Source: Pseudoteredinibacter isoporae_A (GTDB lineage: Bacteria; Pseudomonadota; Gammaproteobacteria; Pseudomonadales; Cellvibrionaceae). Taken from it: a stretch of 64,000 nt of DNA. The stretch's first letter is position 1. The number at the start of each line of letters is the position of its first letter. The DNA lies in the NCBI RefSeq assembly GCF_040372805.1, contig NZ_BAABWJ010000001.1, forward strand, positions 744,001 to 808,000. The letters are read 5' to 3'. The translations under genes and the position numbers were made by a program. The notes under the pieces are model-generated. The model saw only the letters and a program-made list of their open reading frames with translations, searched no databases and was not told the origin of the DNA. Positions 27,770-37,121 of the stretch are shown one piece after another.

Positions 27770-28097
27770 AATCTCACGATCCGGCGTGATCGTTAATGGC
27801 CACAAGGAGTGGCACTTCGTAAGAAGCGATCAGAAAACTCGATATTTCGCAGCTACATGGAAGGCGCACGATACAGGAAGTAATCAGTGCAGCTCGGCAG
27901 GCACATAGCTTTCGCGTTATATATGAGAAGGACAGGCGCCGTTCGTGAGTAGTTTTCGTCTTGAGGGAAGAGGGCCTGTCACAGGGACCGTGACGAAAAC
28001 TATTCAGGGAGAGGCGCAGGGAGCATGCAATAGGGGCAGGCACGTTGGATGACGCCCGAATGGACAAAAAAAGGAGAGCTTTTAGCTCTCCTTTTTC
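27770..28097 (+). ncRNA. Candidate CsrB/RsmZ-type regulatory RNA (CsrA/RsmA sponge)
   Basis: No convincing protein gene lies between 27492 and 28131. The plus strand from about 27770 carries ten GGA trinucleotides before a strong terminator (27806, 27859, 27876, 27930, 27966, 27985, 28008, 28020, 28047, 28062), whereas the opposite strand has almost none. Several sit in hairpin loops: GCCAC-AAGGA-GTGGC (27799-27813), a 7-bp stem with a bulge around ACAGGAAGTA (27866-27890), and CGT-TGGATG-ACG. An 11-bp stem (27950-27960 with 27992-28002) encloses two more. Length of about 325 nt matches CsrB. The 5' end is not defined: TACTAT at 27759 may be the -10. Confidence 0.55.
28066..28096. terminator. 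Bidirectional Rho-independent terminator
   Basis: AAAAGGAGAGCT and AGCTCTCCTTTTT form a hairpin with a 3-base loop, with T runs on both strands. It ends the candidate RNA on the plus strand and the symporter gene on the minus strand. Confidence 0.85.
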
Positions 28098-28131
28098 ATT
28101 TCTGAAAACCGTTCATCGGCACTAACCAATT

Positions 28132-29430
28132 CTAGTGATCTTCCATGGGTTTTACGGGACCATCAAAACAGTTTTGGTCCAAAGCGCCCTCACTTTTGGC
28201 AACAATCGCCGTCACCGCAGAATCACCCGTCACATTCACCACGGTACGAGCCATATCCAATAAACGGTCGACGCCAATGATTAAGGCAATGCCTTCAACA
28301 GGCAGGCCAGCCTGCTCAAGTACCAGCGCCAGAGTAATCAAGCCAACACCCGGCACGCCCGCCGTACCAATGGATGCCATGGTAGCTGTCAGGATCACCA
28401 TTAAGTATCCCGTCAGACCAATATCCAAGCCATAAGCCTGTGCAATAAAGACCGTCGCCACACCCTGCATTACGGCTGTGCCGTCCATATTGATCGTTGC
28501 CCCCAAAGGAACCGTAAACGAGGCGATACGATTGTCGACCCCCAGGCGCTCTTCAGCGGTACGCAGGGTAACGGGAATAGAAGCATTGGAAGACGAAGTG
28601 CTGAACGCAAACATCATCAATGGGCGCAGCTTGGACAGAAAGACCAGAGGGTTCAAACCGCCAAATAAGCGCAGGAGGGTTGGGTACACCACAATACCAT
28701 GCAGTACCAATACACCAAATACGGTGAAGAAGTACGCAGCCAGCTTATTAATACCGTCGAAGCCCAAACCCGAAAACAATTTCGCCAACAGACAAAATAC
28801 GCCGTATGGAGCCAGGTTCATCAACATCATGACCATTTTCATAATCACTTCGTTGACATCTTCAAACCAAGACAGCAAACGCTTGCCCGCGTCACCCGCA
28901 CGCGACATGGAGATTCCAAACAACAGTGCAAAAACAATAATCTGCAACATATTTCCCGCACTCATTGATGCCACGGGATTGCTTGGGAAAATATCGATCA
29001 GCACCTGTTTAAATGGTGGGGCTTCTTTCGCAACGTAATCAGAAGCCGTGGGCAGATCCATACCCGCACCTGGATTAATAAACGTCGCAGCCAACAGTGC
29101 AAAACTGATGGCGATACAAGTCGTCAACAAATACAGGCCCACTGTTTTACCCGCCATAGGGCCAACACGACCTTGCTCACCCAAAGCACCGGAACCACAA
29201 ATCAGAGAAACCAGTACCAACGGCACAACCAATAACTTCAGGGACTTTACAAAAATCTGCCCCACAACATCAAAAACGCCTTCAACCATATATAACTGCA
29301 GCCATTGGCCGAAATCACCACCGCCGGCAATCACCGACTTGAAGATGATACCGACCAGCAAACCCAGGCCCATGGCCAGGAGAATTCGTGTTGTTAAACT
29401 CATAAAAAACCTATGAAAGTTGAATGCCAC
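28132..29430 (-). CDS. Dicarboxylate/amino acid:cation symporter (DAACS family)
   Basis: Inner-membrane secondary transporter of the GltP/DctA type, 432 residues, taking up glutamate/aspartate or C4-dicarboxylates with H+ or Na+. About eight membrane helices and the re-entrant loops are visible, with the serine-rich STSSSNASIPVT (HP1) and the signature NMDGTA in helix 7. The C-terminal half has the ATMASIGTAGVPG loop (HP2) and RLLDMARTVVNVTGD in helix 8, the substrate-binding aspartate region. The sequence does not separate glutamate from dicarboxylate specificity. It is a single-gene unit with its own terminator. Confidence 0.93.
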   Translation of the reverse strand: MAFNFHRFFMSLTTRILLAMGLGLLVGIIFKSVIAGGGDFGQWLQLYMVEGVFDVVGQIFVKSLKLLVVPLVLVSLICGSGALGEQGRVGPMAGKTVGLYLLTTCIAISFALLAATFINPGAGMDLPTASDYVAKEAPPFKQVLIDIFPSNPVASMSAGNMLQIIVFALLFGISMSRAGDAGKRLLSWFEDVNEVIMKMVMMLMNLAPYGVFCLLAKLFSGLGFDGINKLAAYFFTVFGVLVLHGIVVYPTLLRLFGGLNPLVFLSKLRPLMMFAFSTSSSNASIPVTLRTAEERLGVDNRIASFTVPLGATINMDGTAVMQGVATVFIAQAYGLDIGLTGYLMVILTATMASIGTAGVPGVGLITLALVLEQAGLPVEGIALIIGVDRLLDMARTVVNVTGDSAVTAIVAKSEGALDQNCFDGPVKPMEDH

Positions 29431-29525
29431 CGACTGCTTAGCTACCCAGCACTCGGAGGCAAATCATGGATACATCGCTTGAGTAAATACTACTTTGCCG
29501 AATAAGGCACGAAGGGGATTGTAAA

Positions 29526-29801
29526 TTAGCTGTTAACCGCGTCTTTCAACGCTTTACCCGCTTTAAAGCCCACGGTATTGCTGGCCGCGATTTCAATACT
29601 GGCACCCGTCTTCGGGCTGCGACCCGTTCGCGCGGCACGGTGGCGTTGGCTGAACGACCCAAAGCCCACCAGGCTCACAGTTTCATTGCGGCTCACGGCA
29701 TTGGTGATTTCATCCAGAATGGCATTCAGTACATCGCTGGCTTTTTCTTTTGGTAGATCGGCCTGATCCGCCACGGCGGCCACAAGATCGGTCTTATGCA
29801 T
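29526..29801 (-). CDS. HU family DNA-binding protein
   Basis: Histone-like DNA-bending protein, 91 residues. The ATG at 29801 (MHKTDLVAAVAD) matches the HU N terminus and has AGGA upstream; the frame is open to 30011 but that extension is not HU-like. The signature GFGSFSQRHRAARTGRSPKTG is the DNA-binding arm, followed by FKAGKALKDAV. It is divergent from ubiC. In Pseudomonas an HU-like gene also lies in this neighbourhood. Whether it is the main HU or a paralogue cannot be told. Confidence 0.95.
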   Translation of the reverse strand: MHKTDLVAAVADQADLPKEKASDVLNAILDEITNAVSRNETVSLVGFGSFSQRHRAARTGRSPKTGASIEIAASNTVGFKAGKALKDAVNS

Positions 29802-30001
29802 AATTCTTATCCTGTTCTTATTGCTGTTGGATTGGCCCCACATTAAACCAAGCCCGCGCCCATAAACCAAGGGTTGAACCGGCTTTAGCCTCCACAAAGG
29901 GCATCTGGGCTGGCGCCATAGGTCAATGACCACTAAAATAGCGCCTTTGTTAAGCATAACGATGCGCGGCCCGTTGCCCGCAAGATTTCGGAATCCCCTG
30001 T

Positions 30002-30529
30002 TTGAGAACACACGCTCCCCGCTGGCATAAGCACGCCCATGCCGAACTCACCCAAATTCAGCGCCAGTGGTTACTTGGTGAAGGCTCCCTGACCCGAAAA
30101 TTACAAGACGCCTGTGAGGGCGAATTTTCCCTACGCATTCTCCGTCAGGGCCTTGCTACCCCCCGTGCCGACGAAGCAAAAGCGCTGGGCCTGCCGCTTC
30201 GGCAACAAGCCCTCATTCGTGAGATTGTGATGTCTGGCCACGGCCAGGATTGGGTGTTTGCCCGCTCGGTATTGCCCTTGAGCACCTTAACCGGGCGACT
30301 TCGACAGCTGAAAACCCTGGATAATCGTCCCCTGGGCGCATTGCTCTTCAAAGACCCCAGCATGAAACGGAGCGCGATTGAAATCTGCCCGCTGGCGGCG
30401 GAACACTTTCGCTACCCCTGCGAAGAACGCTGCTGGGCCAGGCGATCCGTCTTTTATCTCGACCAGAAACCACTGCTCGTGGCTGAAGTGTTCCTGCCCG
30501 AGTTTGCTCACTTTTACGGGAAACGATAG
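30002..30529 (+). CDS. ubiC: Chorismate--pyruvate lyase
   Basis: Converts chorismate to 4-hydroxybenzoate and pyruvate, the first committed step of ubiquinone synthesis. 175 residues, close to the E. coli length. Family features are QWLLGEGSLTRKL near the N terminus, LRQQALIREIVM with the active-site arginine in the middle, GHGQDWVFARSVLP and LVAEVFLPEFAHF near the end. The start is assigned to TTG at 30002, the first in-frame initiator before the conserved part; the exact start is uncertain. It is 53 bases ahead of ubiA, forming a ubiCA unit. Confidence 0.92.
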   Translation: MRTHAPRWHKHAHAELTQIQRQWLLGEGSLTRKLQDACEGEFSLRILRQGLATPRADEAKALGLPLRQQALIREIVMSGHGQDWVFARSVLPLSTLTGRLRQLKTLDNRPLGALLFKDPSMKRSAIEICPLAAEHFRYPCEERCWARRSVFYLDQKPLLVAEVFLPEFAHFYGKR

Positions 30530-30582
30530 AGTTCCAGAATCATTCGCCAGAACCTTTTACAGGCCAGCAGACAGGATTATTT

Positions 30583-31467
30583 ATGAGCGCCAGCGCGACC
30601 CCGGCTTTGAGCTGGAAGCAAAAACTCCAAGCCTATGCGCAGCTGATGCGAATCGACCGACCCATCGGGACCCTGCTGCTGCTTTGGCCGACCTATTGGG
30701 CGCTGTGGATCGCGAATGAAGGCATGCCTTCCTGGTCGATATTGATCATATTTACCCTGGGTGTTTTTGTCATGCGTGCGGCGGGCTGTGTCATCAATGA
30801 CTACGCCGATCGTCATTTTGATGGTCATGTCGAACGCACCCGACAGCGCCCACTGGCGATGGGCAAAATTCCTCCCAAACATGCCTTAATTCTGTTTGCG
30901 GCGCTTGGCCTAATTGCCTTTGGACTGGTTCTGCTCACCAATACCTTTACGGTGCTGTTATCGGTGGGCGGCTTGGCTCTCGCTGCCTGCTACCCGTTCA
31001 TGAAGCGTCATACCCACTTGCCTCAATTGGTACTGGGGGCCGCTTTTTCCTGGGGTATTCCCATGGCGTTTAGCGCCAGCCTGAACGAGCTGCCTGCAAC
31101 CGCCTGGCTGATCTTCACTGCGAACCTACTGTGGACAGTGGTTTACGACACGCAATACGCCATGGTGGATCGCGAGGATGATCTGAAAATTGGAATCAAA
31201 TCCACCGCCATTCTATTTGGTGAACAAGACAAGATGATCATTGCCTGCCTGCAGGGGCTCACGCTGATGTCCCTCGTCGTCATCGCCAATCGATTTGAGC
31301 TGGGTTTTGCGTTTTATATGAGCCTGGCTGTTGCCGCTGCTCTGTTTATGTATCAACAAGTCCTCATTCGAGGCCGAGAACGCCAGGCCTGTTTCAAGGC
31401 ATTTCTCAGCAATAACTATGTCGGTGCGGCCATTTTCCTTGGTATTATCTTCAGCCATATCGACTGA
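30583..31467 (+). CDS. ubiA: 4-hydroxybenzoate octaprenyltransferase
   Basis: Membrane prenyltransferase that attaches the polyprenyl chain to 4-hydroxybenzoate, following UbiC. 294 residues with about eight to nine helices. Both aspartate-rich motifs are present: NDYADRHFDGHVERTRQRPL (about 69-88) and DTQYAMVDREDD (about 190-201), which bind Mg-diphosphate. LLLWPTYWALW near the N terminus is typical. It begins with an ATG preceded by ACAGGA and follows ubiC. Confidence 0.97.
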   Translation: MSASATPALSWKQKLQAYAQLMRIDRPIGTLLLLWPTYWALWIANEGMPSWSILIIFTLGVFVMRAAGCVINDYADRHFDGHVERTRQRPLAMGKIPPKHALILFAALGLIAFGLVLLTNTFTVLLSVGGLALAACYPFMKRHTHLPQLVLGAAFSWGIPMAFSASLNELPATAWLIFTANLLWTVVYDTQYAMVDREDDLKIGIKSTAILFGEQDKMIIACLQGLTLMSLVVIANRFELGFAFYMSLAVAAALFMYQQVLIRGRERQACFKAFLSNNYVGAAIFLGIIFSHID

Positions 31468-31511
31468 AAGAGACACAATATCGGACGGCAGGTCTGTTGC
31501 CAGACAAGAAA

Positions 31512-31533
31512 TTGTCATAAAGTTGCAACAAAA
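31512..31533 (+). promoter_or_regulatory. Pho box upstream of phoB
   Basis: Two 11-base direct units, TTGTCATAAAG and TTGCAACAAAA, match the PhoB-binding pattern (TGTCAT followed by an A/T-rich spacer). It is about 80 bases before phoB and supports autoregulation. Confidence 0.7.
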
Positions 31534-31613
31534 CCTTTATTTAATAATGCCTTCTTCACAGACCTTGGGGCATTACGATTGTGTAAAGCCCTGTTGTTGA
31601 TAGAGGGGCTACC

Positions 31614-32318
<705 letters not shown>

Positions 32319-32458
32319 GCAAGAGCCTGTGCATACTCATGGAGGCATTGTGCGATAACCAATGAGCAACAACAGGCCTTAAACGTCTTCTTGTCGTAAC
32401 ATCTGGCCTGATACACTTTCAGGCATTGAGCTTCCACAACCAATGGCAGGTATTCTAA

Positions 32459-33778
32459 TTGCACCAGGGCTTAGGCGCTGAACTCAAGCGCATTGCATTC
32501 TTTACTCTGATTTGTCTGATCTTTGGGTGGCTGAATGGTTACATCAGCTGGACGCTGATCATTGGTGGCGGCCTGTACATGGGCTGGGTACTGCTGCAAA
32601 TTCGCCAGCTGTATTTATGGGTTACGTCTCGCCGACGCGAACCCCCACCTGATACTGTTGGCATTTGGGGTGAAATTTTCGACAATATTTACCGTATGCA
32701 AAAGCGCCATGAAAAAGAGCGCCGACGCTTGCAGGGAATGATTCGACGCGGCCAGCAAACCACCGCCGCCTTACGCGACGCAGTTGTACTGCTTGATGCC
32801 AATGGGGGCTTGAACTGGTGGAACCAAGCCGCTGAAACCCTATTGGGTTTACAACCTATCGATCAAGGCCACCCGCTGGTGAATTTTGTCCGCCATCCAA
32901 GCTTCATTGCCTACTTCGAAGCCTGCGATTACTACGAGCCCCTCGATCTGCCTTCGCCCCGCAATGAATCCAAGCAACTGCAATATCAAATCAATCGCTT
33001 TGGCAAAGGCGAGCGTCTGGTGGTGGTGCGCGATGTGACCCGCGTGCATCGCCTTGAGCAGGTTCGTAAAGATTTTGTCGCCAACGTGTCTCACGAGCTG
33101 CGCACTCCTCTGACCGTTTTACGTGGTTACATCGAAACTCTGAGCATGTCACCGGACTTAAATCCCGTGATGAACCGGGCATTCGAACAGATGCAACAGC
33201 AAAGTGATCGCATGAACTTGTTGATCAACGATCTGTTGGTACTCTCCAATCTGGAAACCGATGACAGTGAACGCAATCAACAAACCGTGCCGCTAAAACC
33301 CTTGCTGAACATCATTGCTGCAGATGCCATGGCTCTGAGCGATGATCGCCAGCATAACGTCACAGTAAATTGCGACGAGGACATTGCACTGATCGGGAAT
33401 GAAAAAGAACTGCATAGCGCATTTTCCAACCTGGCCTTCAATGCGGTGAAATATTCCAAACCAGACAGTGACATCAAACTTACTATCGCCATTGATGAAT
33501 CAGCCTTGATCTTTTCGGTAAAAGATCAAGGTGACGGAATCGATCCCATCCATATACCTCGCCTGACCGAACGCTTTTACCGCGTTGATAACGGCAGCCG
33601 CAATTCCGACGCGGGCGGCACCGGTCTGGGGCTGGCTATCGTTAAACACATTCTATTGCGCCACGACGCGCATTTGAGTATCGAAAGCAAACTCGGCAAA
33701 GGCAGCACCTTCAGCTGCATCTTCCCGAGGGATCGATACCAAGTGCTGAAACAGGAAACCCTGGAAGCGGCGGAGTAA
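32459..33778 (+). CDS. phoR: Phosphate regulon sensor histidine kinase PhoR
   Basis: Membrane sensor kinase that phosphorylates PhoB when the Pst/PhoU complex reports low phosphate. 439 residues. Two N-terminal membrane helices (about 11-50), a charged linker, a PAS-like domain (about 100-195, with the typical LLDANGGLNWWNQAAETLLG stretch), the H box with His212 (NVSHELRTPL) and the ATPase with N box (NLAFNAVKYS), DQGDGI and GTGLGLAIVKHI. The TTG at 32459 is the farthest start; a GGCAGG lies about 9 bases upstream. Confidence 0.96.
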   Translation: MHQGLGAELKRIAFFTLICLIFGWLNGYISWTLIIGGGLYMGWVLLQIRQLYLWVTSRRREPPPDTVGIWGEIFDNIYRMQKRHEKERRRLQGMIRRGQQTTAALRDAVVLLDANGGLNWWNQAAETLLGLQPIDQGHPLVNFVRHPSFIAYFEACDYYEPLDLPSPRNESKQLQYQINRFGKGERLVVVRDVTRVHRLEQVRKDFVANVSHELRTPLTVLRGYIETLSMSPDLNPVMNRAFEQMQQQSDRMNLLINDLLVLSNLETDDSERNQQTVPLKPLLNIIAADAMALSDDRQHNVTVNCDEDIALIGNEKELHSAFSNLAFNAVKYSKPDSDIKLTIAIDESALIFSVKDQGDGIDPIHIPRLTERFYRVDNGSRNSDAGGTGLGLAIVKHILLRHDAHLSIESKLGKGSTFSCIFPRDRYQVLKQETLEAAE

Positions 33779-33794
33779 GGCGGTCTAACATCAC

Positions 33795-33822
33795 TTGCCT
33801 TGCGCTTGGCAAACGTTATGAT
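33795..33822 (+). promoter_or_regulatory. Sigma-70-like promoter ahead of the acyltransferase gene
   Basis: TTGCCT (33795-33800) and TATGAT (33817-33822) with 16 bases between, ending 28 bases before the ATG at 33851. Pattern-based call. Confidence 0.5.
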
Positions 33823-33850
33823 GGTGGGCCTTTACAAATAAACGCTCACC

Positions 33851-35023
33851 ATGCTTGCAGAATTTATTTCATCCATTGAATCCATCAACCGTGAACACTG
33901 GCAAGCGCTTTGGGCGAGCGATTACCCCTTTGTTCAGTATGAGTTTTTGTTGGCCCTGGAACAAAGCGGCAGCGTCAGTAAAGACAGCGGCTGGATACCT
34001 CATCACTTTTTACTCTGGTCGGGCGATCACGCAGAGGATAAGGGCGAACCACTACTCGCCATGCCCCTGTACATTAAGAGCCACTCCTATGGCGAATATG
34101 TATTCGATTGGGCTTGGGCCGATGCCTACCATCGCTACGGCCAGGACTATTACCCAAAGCTGCTCAATGCGATTCCATTTACGCCGGCTACCGGTCCTCG
34201 TTTTGCTCTGAAAGCCGAACTCGATGCAGAACTCTTTTCCAAAATACTGATCCAGCAGTTAAAAGAAGAAAGCCAAAGGTTGGGTGCTTCGAGTTTTCAC
34301 AGCCTGTTCCCCAACGCCGAACAATTCACCATGTTGGAAAATAGCCATGATTTTTTGCAACGCTATGCTGTGCAGTTTCACTGGATAAACGATCAATACC
34401 GACACTTTGATGACTTTCTTGCTACCTTCAAATCCAGAAAACGGAAAAGCCTGAATAGCGAACGCCGAAAAGTTGTGCAGCAAGGCGTTGACATGCGCAG
34501 AGTCGAAGGAGAGGATATTACGGAAGAACAATGGCATCAGTTTTATCATTGTTACCACCTCACTTATCTAAAACGAAGCGGTCGGCAGGGTTATCTCAAC
34601 CGAGATTTTTTTCAACGACTTTCCAAAACCTGCCAGGAATCGCTCATGATGGTGCAGGCCTTCTTCGATGGGCAAATGGTGGCTGGTGCCTTGTATTTTA
34701 AAGATCATAAAACACTTTATGGGCGATACTGGGGTTGCCTGGATGAATTTGATGCGCTTCACTTTGAAGCTTGTTATTACCAGGGCATTGAATACGCTAT
34801 TGAAAAGCAATTACTGAAATTCGACCCAGGCGCTCAGGGCGAACACAAGATTCAACGAGGCTTTATCCCCAGCTTCGTTTACTCACTGCATTGGATTGCC
34901 GCCGACGAATTTCGCCCCGCTATTGCCGATTTTCTGGATCAGGAAAAAGAGCATATACAGATGTATCAAAAAGATGCAAAAACGTATTTGCCGTTTAAAG
35001 AATCTGACAATAAGCCAGCTTAG
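33851..35023 (+). CDS. GNAT/FemAB-like N-acyltransferase (COG3146 type)
   Basis: 390-residue cytoplasmic protein of the predicted N-acyltransferase family (peptidogalycan biosynthesis/recognition, PF04339). Typical features are the FVQYEFLLALEQSGSV opening, PLYIKSHSYGEYVFDWAWADAY, SSFHSLFPN, and KSRKRKSLNSERRKV in the middle. The ending includes LKFDPGAQGEHKIQRGF, a hallmark of the family. The exact acyl donor and substrate are unknown; FemAB relatives use aminoacyl-tRNA. It stands alone and its stop overlaps the convergent gene by 4 bases. Confidence 0.88.
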   Translation: MLAEFISSIESINREHWQALWASDYPFVQYEFLLALEQSGSVSKDSGWIPHHFLLWSGDHAEDKGEPLLAMPLYIKSHSYGEYVFDWAWADAYHRYGQDYYPKLLNAIPFTPATGPRFALKAELDAELFSKILIQQLKEESQRLGASSFHSLFPNAEQFTMLENSHDFLQRYAVQFHWINDQYRHFDDFLATFKSRKRKSLNSERRKVVQQGVDMRRVEGEDITEEQWHQFYHCYHLTYLKRSGRQGYLNRDFFQRLSKTCQESLMMVQAFFDGQMVAGALYFKDHKTLYGRYWGCLDEFDALHFEACYYQGIEYAIEKQLLKFDPGAQGEHKIQRGFIPSFVYSLHWIAADEFRPAIADFLDQEKEHIQMYQKDAKTYLPFKESDNKPA

Positions 35024-35472
35024 TGGTCACCATGCCGACGGCTAAGCATTTCAAGTAACTCGTCTCTTTGATTGGCAGATAGAAAACTCACGTCCTGATC
35101 AATCAGTTGCTCACCGATGCTATTAAAAACGGTTAGCCTATTGCCCCGATTCAAGTACACAGACTCAGATAGAGCAATACTAAAACTATGGATGTCAGAA
35201 TAGGGGATATGCCAGTGAATGGCGTCATCCTGATACATCGCCAAGGAACGTTCACCGAAGCGAATCCTCTTTCTTGGCTCAAATTTGGGAGAGATTTTTA
35301 CCATCACGAAAACCAACAAGACAGCCACAATTAACACGACAGCAAGCTGGCCCAAGTCCATTTCCTTCCACCGTTCTAAAATCAAAAAGAACAAAGGCAT
35401 ACAAATGGACAGTATTATAATGTGAGTAATGGGCCTTTTCTCTCCAACAAACTCCTTGATTTCGTTCTCCAT
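35020..35472 (-). CDS. Small membrane protein of unknown function
   Basis: No family recognised. From the ATG at 35472 the protein is 150 residues; an in-frame GTG at 35538 would add 22 residues and neither start has a clear ribosome site. Two adjacent hydrophobic helices (THIIILSICMPLFFLIL and LAVVLIVAVLLVFVMV) are followed by a soluble region resembling a PH-like fold (HWHIPYSDIHSFSI, RLTVFNSIGEQLIDQDVSF). Such two-helix plus PH-like proteins are common and functionally undefined. Overlaps the upstream convergent gene by 4 bases. Confidence 0.7.
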   Translation of the reverse strand: MENEIKEFVGEKRPITHIIILSICMPLFFLILERWKEMDLGQLAVVLIVAVLLVFVMVKISPKFEPRKRIRFGERSLAMYQDDAIHWHIPYSDIHSFSIALSESVYLNRGNRLTVFNSIGEQLIDQDVSFLSANQRDELLEMLSRRHGDH

Positions 35473-35684
35473 ATTCTTGCCAAGTTCTTCTTTCGATGGC
35501 AGACGATTATCAAGTACACAAGCGTCTTGCTCAAGCACAACATGCTATTAACACTTTTCCATTTAATAACAAGGTACAAAGAAAATAAAACGCAGCGTGA
35601 AAGAACTGAGTTGGAACAATCAGGTTTCTAGATGGAGAGGGTGGCTGCCGAATCCAACGACAGCCACCGTTTTAAACAACTCTA

Positions 35685-36890
35685 TTACGACGCCGGCAAC
35701 ATCAAACGTCCAATCATCGCCTCACATTGAGATTGATCCATATACTCTGGCACCGGATAGGTTCCGTGGGATTCTTCCAAAGCAGCTTCGGCCAGCTCAG
35801 GAATGTCCGCACTCTTGATTTGTTCAAACCCCACGGGGATGCCAATTTTTTCGTTCATCGCTTTGATATGATCGATAAACTTCTGACTTAGCACTGCATC
35901 GCCTTCATAGTGTTCACCCAGACCCGTATGAATAGCGAGCTCCGCCAATCGGTAGGACGCGGCATCTTTGGAAAAACTCAAAACCTCGGGTAAAACCACC
36001 GCATTGGCCAGGCCATGGGGAATACCATATTTGCCACCCAGTTGATGTGCGATACCGTGAACATAGCCCACCATGGCTTTAGTGAACGCCAAACCCGCAT
36101 AGTAAGACGCCAATGCCATGGCTTCACGGGCTTTCACATTCGAACCTTCCGCAACCGCCGTCGGCAGGTTCTCAAAAATTAATTTGATGGCCGCTTTCGC
36201 CAGCGCGTCAGTTTCCTCATTGGCCCATTCGCCAATATACGACTCAATCGCGTGAGTCAACGCGTCCATACCGGTTGCCGCAGTTACCGCTGGCGGCAAA
36301 CCCAGCATCAAAGAAGGGTCCAGAGCCGCGGCGCGGGGAATCACTCTGGGATCGCCAATCAGGTCTTTTTTATGGGTATCGGGGTCGGAAATGACCGCCG
36401 CAACGGTTACCTCGGAGCCCGTACCCGCCGTGGTGGGAATGGCAAACAGAGGTAGGCTGTCCTGCTTGGCTTTCTTAAAGCCCGCCAGATCCCTCAGCGG
36501 CATGGAAATATTATTTGCCGCCAGGGCGATGACTTTTGCAGCATCAATAGAAGAACCACCGCCGACACCAAGCACGCCATCGCATTGCTCTGCCTGTAAC
36601 AGGGTCAAACCCTCTTCTACGACTGTCCACACGGGGTCTGGCGTGACGCCTTGATACACCACCACTTCAACACCCGCATCGCTCAGCGACTTCTGTAAAG
36701 GATCTATTAAGCCTAATTCACATAACATGGCATCGGTTACAATGAGCACCTTGCGCACATCAAACTGAGCCACAGACTCACAAAGCTTCAGGGAAGAATT
36801 TTCACCAACGTAGGTGATCGGTTTAGGTTGAGCGATAAGGGATATAGCGAGTTTACGTACAGCAAGTTGTAGCTTGGCAGCAAAGGGCAT
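35685..36890 (-). CDS. Iron-containing alcohol dehydrogenase
   Basis: Group III metal-dependent NAD(P) alcohol dehydrogenase, 401 residues. The nucleotide-binding loop GVGGGSSIDAAK is at about 123-134, and TTAGTGSEVT at about 172-181. Metal-binding histidines occur in DALTHAIESYI, HGIAHQLGG and GIPHGLANAV, typical of the Fe-ADH fold. The ATG has GGAG upstream. A physiological substrate cannot be deduced; primary alcohols or aldehydes are the family range. It has no operon partners. Confidence 0.95.
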   Translation of the reverse strand: MPFAAKLQLAVRKLAISLIAQPKPITYVGENSSLKLCESVAQFDVRKVLIVTDAMLCELGLIDPLQKSLSDAGVEVVVYQGVTPDPVWTVVEEGLTLLQAEQCDGVLGVGGGSSIDAAKVIALAANNISMPLRDLAGFKKAKQDSLPLFAIPTTAGTGSEVTVAAVISDPDTHKKDLIGDPRVIPRAAALDPSLMLGLPPAVTAATGMDALTHAIESYIGEWANEETDALAKAAIKLIFENLPTAVAEGSNVKAREAMALASYYAGLAFTKAMVGYVHGIAHQLGGKYGIPHGLANAVVLPEVLSFSKDAASYRLAELAIHTGLGEHYEGDAVLSQKFIDHIKAMNEKIGIPVGFEQIKSADIPELAEAALEESHGTYPVPEYMDQSQCEAMIGRLMLPAS

Positions 36891-37121
36891 GGCAATCTCC
36901 GGTACCTTGGGCCGTAGTAGCGACGGCTTATTATCTTGTTATTATGGCAATCCATACTTGGCCAGTTTATGACATGCCTGTAGGAATTCCGAGATGAGAA
37001 TCAGAATTTTGGCCTCATATGTCTTTTTGTCGACTTTAGCTCCCAAAACGTCCAATAAGACTGCACAGCAATACAACGAGAGATAGGCCCCGAGCAGATG
37101 GCAGGAACCCAGGAAGCGACC

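Noticed and set aside
27774..28067. 97-residue frame on the minus strand in the GGA-rich gap
   Set aside because: The sequence is serine/arginine/cysteine-rich without domains, lacks a ribosome site, and is antisense to a better-supported RNA candidate.
29802..30011. Longer HU frame with 70 extra N-terminal residues
   Set aside because: HU proteins begin at the M of MHKTDL; the extension has no HU similarity and overlaps the divergent ubiC promoter region.
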